A stretch of DNA of 64,000 nucleotides. Source: Sesamum alatum (Eukaryota; Streptophyta; Magnoliopsida; Lamiales; Pedaliaceae). The DNA lies in the NCBI GenBank assembly GCA_034509735.1, contig JACGWO010000011.1, positions 27,450,979 to 27,514,978 of the forward strand. Reading direction: 5' to 3'. Positions 58,914 through 64,000 of the stretch are shown here, in pieces. The notes beneath the pieces were generated by a model. That model made no database searches and had not been told where the DNA came from. It was given only the letters and a program-made list of their open reading frames with translations. Position 1 is the stretch's first letter, and each line of letters begins with the position of its first letter. The position numbers and the translations under genes were made by a program.

Positions 58914-61123
58914 TGTGCCACCCCCTCCGTAATCACATTCCATCTTATAAAGAATTCACATTTAATCCAATAAGACATCCCATGTTTTAATCCATATATT
59001 ATGTAGACATCACAAAAGGACATACGTTATCAAAACTTTGTAATTAATCCTCGAACTTAGCCATTATCATTATAAAGGAAGGAGAAAAGTGAAGTTTCTA
59101 ATTATTACAAAATTAAAAAAAATAGAAATCTACTGAAAATCTCATATATATGTAATTGTGTAGCTAGGGCTTCCAACTTAGGTATCACTGTTGACGTACC
59201 TAGTAATACTGGTGATCGGCTTATGATCAGCTAGCTACTACTTATGTCCTGAAAAATATTGGCAAGGGATGAGTTGCCGACCCAATAAGTATAGGTAATC
59301 GACTTATATATATATATATACATACACATGTACATTAAGACAAGTCTCATACAATTATATCAATCCACAAATATTATTTAATATGTCACCACAAAATCAT
59401 GAAATAACTAATACCACAATCATATATCAATCCACAGTACAATATATCCAGAATAATCGTTAATTTTATTAGGGCACTGCTTACCCAAGCTGGAGTGCAT
59501 CACTTAATGGTCTTTGCCGGCTATCATCACCTCAATCATCATATCTCATTTTTTTCTCGGTACCACACATCACACAGCTTGTATGATACCCCATCATCAA
59601 TGATACCACACAACACACAGCTTATATGATATCCTATCATCCATCATATCACACAGCACACAGCTCGTATGATATGTCACATCATCTCCACTGATCAATG
59701 ATAGCACACAACTCGTCATTAATCATATTATCATAAGCCATTGCAGTATGCCCCGCAGTTAGGTAAACCATCTCTTTATCTCAATTCTCAATATTCCATC
59801 CATAATCTCATCATTTAATTTCAATCCACAATAAATAGCTTGACATCGCATGATCATTCATTCGTCTTTCTCACACCATAACCACATATATTCATATAAT
59901 GACAACTCCACGGAATAACAATATAACTAAATAAATAGCCATCGCAATCACGTATATAATACAAGAATATATATCATATATATATATATATAAATTCAAT
60001 TAACTTACTTACCTCAAATTCTTAAACGATTACATTAGTGTATAGAGTTGATTAACCCTCTACTCTATCCCTGTGCTATATAATAAGTTATAATATGTAT
60101 AATCAATATATCAAAAATATCGTAAATTCCGAATAAAATAACTAAATAATATTCGTACTTTTTCCACCAATATTTAATATTTCATCTATATTGAAATTCA
60201 AACCTCCTTTCGCTTTTCGTCTAAATAATTAGACATTATAAACAATTAAACAATTAGATATTTTTATAACTATCGTTCTCTATAACATCCCTAAACAAAC
60301 TTATTACAAAAATCTCATATTTCTTTCTAATAAATACCATATTTCTCAAATATAATTTCCTAATATTTCTCAAACATAATTTTCTACTATTCCTATTAAT
60401 TCCTGCAAATTCTTCACTACTATAATAATTATTTAAACACTAACACATACAATTATGTATTCGGTTAATAAACCCGGTTAATTTTGAAGGATCCATTATA
60501 CCAACAACTAAATCTAATAGATTAAATAAATTCTAATTTATTGGTTATAATGTCCCGATCCAATTAAATATTTACCCGATCACTAATTATGTATAATTAC
60601 TCGAATTTATTAAATTTTCTGATTAAATAGTAAATCGGAAACACAAAGCATATTTAATAAATACACTAATTAAATACTATTAATATAATAATTAATTTGT
60701 AAGTTAAAAATTAAAGATGCTTACCGGGTGCAATTACCGAAGACAACAACCTAATAAAGTCTAACACTATTCTTTCTCCAAAATCCATAGCTACTTAACC
60801 TATCTATCTATATATATATATATATATATATATTAAAATAATGCATGTGTATTAACTTTGTAGATGGACACGTGCAGAAGCTCACTTACCCTAATCCATT
60901 TTCCTTTTATTATCTTTTTTTTTTAACTTTAAAGAAATTTTAATTTAGTCCTTTAACTTTTAAAATTATATAATTTAACCCCAAATATTTATAAACCTTC
61001 AATTTGGTCCTTTAAAGTTTTAATACATACAAATTTCAACCTATAACTTATAATTAAATTAGGTTTTCTTTACAGTTACTAATTAGTCTCTCAATTTATG
61101 TATAAAATTCTATAGACATCACA
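58914..61123. mobile_element. Solo LTR, 2.2 kb, target duplication ACCGA, inside the LINE
   Basis: Starts TGTGCCACCCCCTCC and ends ACATCACA (TG...CA), flanked by ACCGA (58909-58913 and 61124-61128). Taking out the LTR and one ACCGA joins the two LINE halves in frame. The size and the 'TGTG.CACCCC' start recall large LTRs of chromovirus-type Ty3/gypsy elements, but this is inference. No protein frame is present. The orientation is not certain. Confidence 0.9.
59561..59689. repeat. Three tandem 43-bp repeats inside the solo LTR
   Basis: Units begin at 59561, 59604 and 59647. Each has the form TA(C/T)CACACA.CACACAGCT, then .GTATGATA..., then .ATCATC. They differ at several positions. Confidence 0.85.
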
Positions 61124-61880
61124 ACCGAGACCGAATTGGCAGATTAGGAACTTTCGATGTGCTTTAGAACGATGTGGGCTCTCGGACATTGGCTTCTCAA
61201 GTTTCCCTTTTACGTGGTCTAATTGTCATCAAAGCCCGCATACAGTGAGAGAAGGACTCGATAGGAGCTGTGCACATTTCGAATGGAATGCTCTATTCCC
61301 AAACGCAACAGTGACACACCTTTCGGCGGACTGTTCAGACCATGTCCCTATCCTTGTTACATTGTCTCAACCACCGTCTCGTTCAGGTAAGGGCTTTCGG
61401 CCGTTTCGGTATTCGAAGGGTCATGGTTACAATATGATAAGTGCGAATCTGTGGTTAGGAATAGTTGGACGGGGGCGGGTTTAAGGATGGATGCGAGAAG
61501 TGTATTTAGGCAGATTGAGTACTGTAAGCTGAAGGTGGGCGCATGGAGTAGGATTGAATTCAGGTGTGATAAGGACCTTGTTGACAGATTGGAAAAACCA
61601 CTGGGGTAGCTTTATTCTCGGCCGATGACACAAACTAAAGTGGAGAAGCATCTGAGATCCGCAGAGAGCTTAACGTTTGGCAGCCGCTGAGGAAACATTC
61701 TGGAAACAACGTGGTAAGGCCCTATGGCTAAAAGAGGGGGACCGAAATACTCGTTTCTTTCATCAGTGGCGAGCTACCATCTCCGGACTAATTTGATTAC
61801 CAAGCTGAAAAATCCCGTGGGTTTGTGGCTCACGAAAAGAAGAGGAGATCAAGTAGTGTACTATTTCTCACTTCACGGAA

Positions 61881-62837
61881 GTGTTTACATCTAGTCGTTC
61901 GGAACCGGATGATATTGCCATGGGTACTGAACACTTGCGGCGAGTTGTTGATGCAGTTATGGTGGTGAACCTGATACTACCGTACTCGGAGGCGGAGGTG
62001 ACAAAGGCACTTTTCCAGATGGCTCCGTTTAAATCCCCCGGGCCAGATGGTATGTCCCTAGTTTTTTTCCAACGTTTCTTTGCATATTGTAAAACATGAT
62101 ATCATTGCATGCGTTCTTCGTTTGCTTAACTCGTTTGATATGCCCCCAAATCTGAATGATACAAACATTGTGCTTATCCCTAAGTGTAAACATCCCGAGT
62201 CCCTTTCCCAGTTTTGACCGATTAGTCTATGCAACGTGATTTATAAAATCGCATCAAAAACAGTTGCTAATGGGCTAAAAACCTTGCTTGATCAGATCAT
62301 ATCCCCTGCCCAATCAGCTTTTATCCCTGGTCAGCTTATCACTGACAATAGTCTCCTTGCCTTTGAAGTTAACCATTTCTTGAATTCTAAGACCACATGT
62401 AGCCAGGGTTTCATGGAAATGGAGCTTGATGTAAGCAAGGCTTATGATAAGGTTGAGTGGGTGTTCTTGAAGCAGGTAATGTCTCAACTTGGTTTCCCCC
62501 TTCCCTTCATTCGCTTTATCATGCTGTTTGTTTCTTCTGTTTCGTACTCGTTCATGTTGGGTGGAAAACAGTTTGGATCCCTCACCCCCTAGAGGGGCCT
62601 CCGTCATGGAGACCCCATCTCCCCTACTTATTCCTTTTGCGCACAGAATCCTTCAGCTCATTACTACAGAAAGCGGAGCTTGATGGACAAATTAAAGGGG
62701 TTTCTGCCTGCCAAAAGGCCGCTAGTATGTCCCATTTGCTCTTTGCAGATGACACCCTGATACTTACTAGAGCATACCTAGAGGATGCTGGGTCGATTCG
62801 GAATACTCTTGACGTGTATCGGAGAGCTTCAGGGTAA
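61881..62837 (+). pseudogene. LINE ORF2 reverse transcriptase domain, broken
   Basis: In order: ALFQMAPFKSPGPDGMSL (about 62010-62065), SLCNVIYKIASKTVANGL, SAFIPGQLITDNSLLAFE, MELDVSKAYDKVEW with the catalytic Asp (62428-62430), LGFPLPFIRFIM, and the FADDTLIL box (62742-62765). A stop follows SLTP at 62590-62592, with a frame change before the '...GDPISPYLFLL' segment. More stops follow at about 62836 and beyond. It is a decayed copy that cannot make active enzyme. Confidence 0.88.
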
Positions 62838-62903
62838 GAGATAAACTTTCAGAAATCCTTAGTTACTTTCAGCAGGAACACTTCTTCTACGGTGAGATAA
62901 GAT

Positions 62904-63404
62904 GTGGGTCTCCCTTCTCTAGTGGCGCGTTCCAAACGAGAATCTTTTTTATTATCAAGGATAGGGTCTGGAGCCGTATCTGTGGGTGGAACGAGAAGTT
63001 TCCACCACAAGCGGGTAAAGAAGTCCTCATCAAAGCAGTTCTATAGGCCATACCCTCATATGCCATGGGTTACTTTAAATTGCCTCTTACGTTGCTTAGG
63101 AAAATCCATAGCATGGTTGCCAATTTCTGGTGGGATAAACGGGGATGGAACAAAATTTCACTGGCTTTCTTGGCAAAAAATGTGTAACAATAAACTTCAT
63201 GGGGGTCTTAGCTTTCGACAACTCCATCTTTCCAACCTCGCTATGCCGTCGAAACAACTTTGGCGTATCTTGTGCCACCCAGATCGGTTGCTTTCCAAGG
63301 TTTTGAGTGCACAATATTTCCGTATGGCGATCTCTTTTCTGCACGTTCTGGCCGACGCCCCTCCTACACATGGCAGATTCTTTTTGCGGCGCTTCCAATC
63401 TTGA
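62904..63404 (+). pseudogene. LINE ORF2 region after RT, broken
   Basis: Fragments typical of the plant LINE segment between RT and the terminal zinc region: ISGGINGDGTKFHWLSW, GGLSFRQLHLSNLAM, KQLWRILCHPDRLLSKVL. The reading frame shifts at least twice. Confidence 0.75.
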
Positions 63405-63739
63405 AAAGCGGGGTGTCAATGGAGAGTTGGGATGGGGGAAACCATTCGCGTCTGTAAGGATTCCTGGCTTCCTAGGCTGGTTACTTTTCGGCCTATTACT
63501 TCGGCCCCGTGGGTTAGCCAAGATCTCCGAGTCTCGGAACTGATTGATCCAACTATGCTTCAATGGAATGAGCAACTCATTCCTTCGATTTCTCTGGCCA
63601 GTGGACTGTGAGTTAATCCTTAGCATCCCGTTAAGTAGGTTGGGCACGGAGGATGGTCTGGTTTGGCACCCCGCGAGAACTGGTCTGTTTAGCGTTTGGA
63701 GTACATACCATTTTGGTTGTTTCACTCAAGGATAGCCCT

Positions 63740-64000
63740 AACTCCAGTTATACGAGGTCGGTGGAAGAAGCTTGGTGGCGGACACTTTGGCAGGCGAAAC
63801 TGCCAAGCAAAGTGAAGGTATTTCTGTGGAGATTTTGCATGGATGCTTTTCCGACAGCAGCAACGTTGAGCAAACGTATTCAGAACGTTGTATTCTCTTG
63901 CCCTTTCTTCCTTGAATGCCAAGAGGATGTGTCGCATACTCTGCTCCTTTGTCATTTTTGCCCGTCAGGTGTGGAGCCTCTACAACATTTGTGGGTCTAT
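63740..64000 (+). pseudogene. LINE ORF2 zf-RVT-like region, cut by window end
   Basis: The frame reads AWWRTLWQAKLPSKVKVFLW and continues RFCMDAFPTAATLSKR, then CPFFLECQEDVSHTLLLCHF, which fits the zf-RVT domain seen after the RT in plant LINEs. The window ends inside it. Confidence 0.75.

Larger units (their letters stand above)
58457..61480 (+). pseudogene. LINE ORF2 endonuclease (EEP) domain, broken
   Basis: 58457 opens MSLLVRNCQGLGG, then LVFLEETKCSS and GGLALLWDR, the usual start of a plant LINE apurinic endonuclease. An in-frame stop at about 58694 is followed by a frame change, then GDYNEILSQSKKEGGPP up to the LTR insertion. It resumes at 61129 with WQIRNFRCALERCGL, FTWSN, LDRSCAHFEWNALFP and the catalytic-type SDHVPILV. 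The solo LTR at 58914-61123 splits it at a precise 5-bp duplicated site. Confidence 0.85.
57590..64000 (+). mobile_element. L1-type LINE, degraded, split by a solo LTR, cut by the window end
   Basis: Non-LTR retrotransposon parts appear in order on the plus strand: a proline-rich ORF1 tail (57592-58460), then ORF2 with endonuclease (58457-58908 and 61129-61450), reverse transcriptase (about 61880-62900), and the zinc-binding region after RT (63740 on). ORF1 stop and ORF2 start overlap as ATGA (58457-58460). The element seems 5'-truncated, since only the ORF1 tail is present. Several stops and frameshifts make it inactive. The 3' end lies beyond the window. Confidence 0.88.

Noticed and set aside
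59561..59689. CRISPR-like or regulatory repeat array
   Set aside because: The three 43-bp units are directly contiguous with no spacers and lie inside an LTR of a plant genome.
63096..63725. 209-codon frame on the minus strand at the window end
   Set aside because: It is antisense to the LINE post-RT region, which has clear LINE motifs on the plus strand.

Overview
The window is nuclear DNA from a flowering plant, most likely a eudicot. The genes have many introns, the spacers are AT-rich, and MITEs, solo LTRs and a LINE are abundant. A Lamiales-type species is possible, but the sequence alone does not prove it. I found no prokaryotic operon, CRISPR array, organellar block or rRNA gene.

Five protein genes are complete, and in each every exon junction keeps frame. 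(1) An ABCC/MRP transporter, + strand, 11358-19104, 11 coding exons, 1509 aa. (2) A small protein with four CXXC pairs (DnaJ cysteine-rich type), + strand, 20778-23169, 4 exons, 175 aa; its first intron is GC-AG. (3) A homologue of the mitochondrial complex I assembly factor NDUFAF3, - strand, 24506-29866, 5 exons, 170 aa. (4) A BSK2-like brassinosteroid-signalling kinase, - strand, 35984-41221, 10 exons, 492 aa. (5) A single-exon F-box protein, + strand, 55070-56242, 390 aa, followed by a broken tandem copy of its own 3' end. These are independent genes, not a cluster with one function. Genes 2 and 3 converge; genes 3 and 4 are on the same strand, separated by 6 kb of repeats.

The rest is a graveyard of mobile DNA that can be dated by nesting. 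At 1-11 kb there are Mutator-like MITEs with 9-bp target duplications, PIF/Harbinger-like and CACTA-like MITEs, and tRNA-derived SINE heads. At 30-35.4 kb a 210-bp AT-rich tandem array has been broken once by a solo LTR and once by a 2.2-kb Mutator-like element. At 42-49 kb lie tandem duplications with Helitron-like ends and a CACTA MITE inside a Mutator-like MITE. At 49-52 kb a hAT-like element contains a solo LTR, which contains a further DNA element. At 52-54 kb two more solo LTRs lie in opposite orientation. From 57.6 kb to the end is a decayed L1-type LINE, split by a 2.2-kb solo LTR whose exact removal restores the LINE sequence.

I see no new biochemical system. The most informative points are the five solo LTRs with recognisable 5-bp target duplications, the three-level nest, MITEs in the promoters of the ABCC and BSK genes, and the GC-AG intron.
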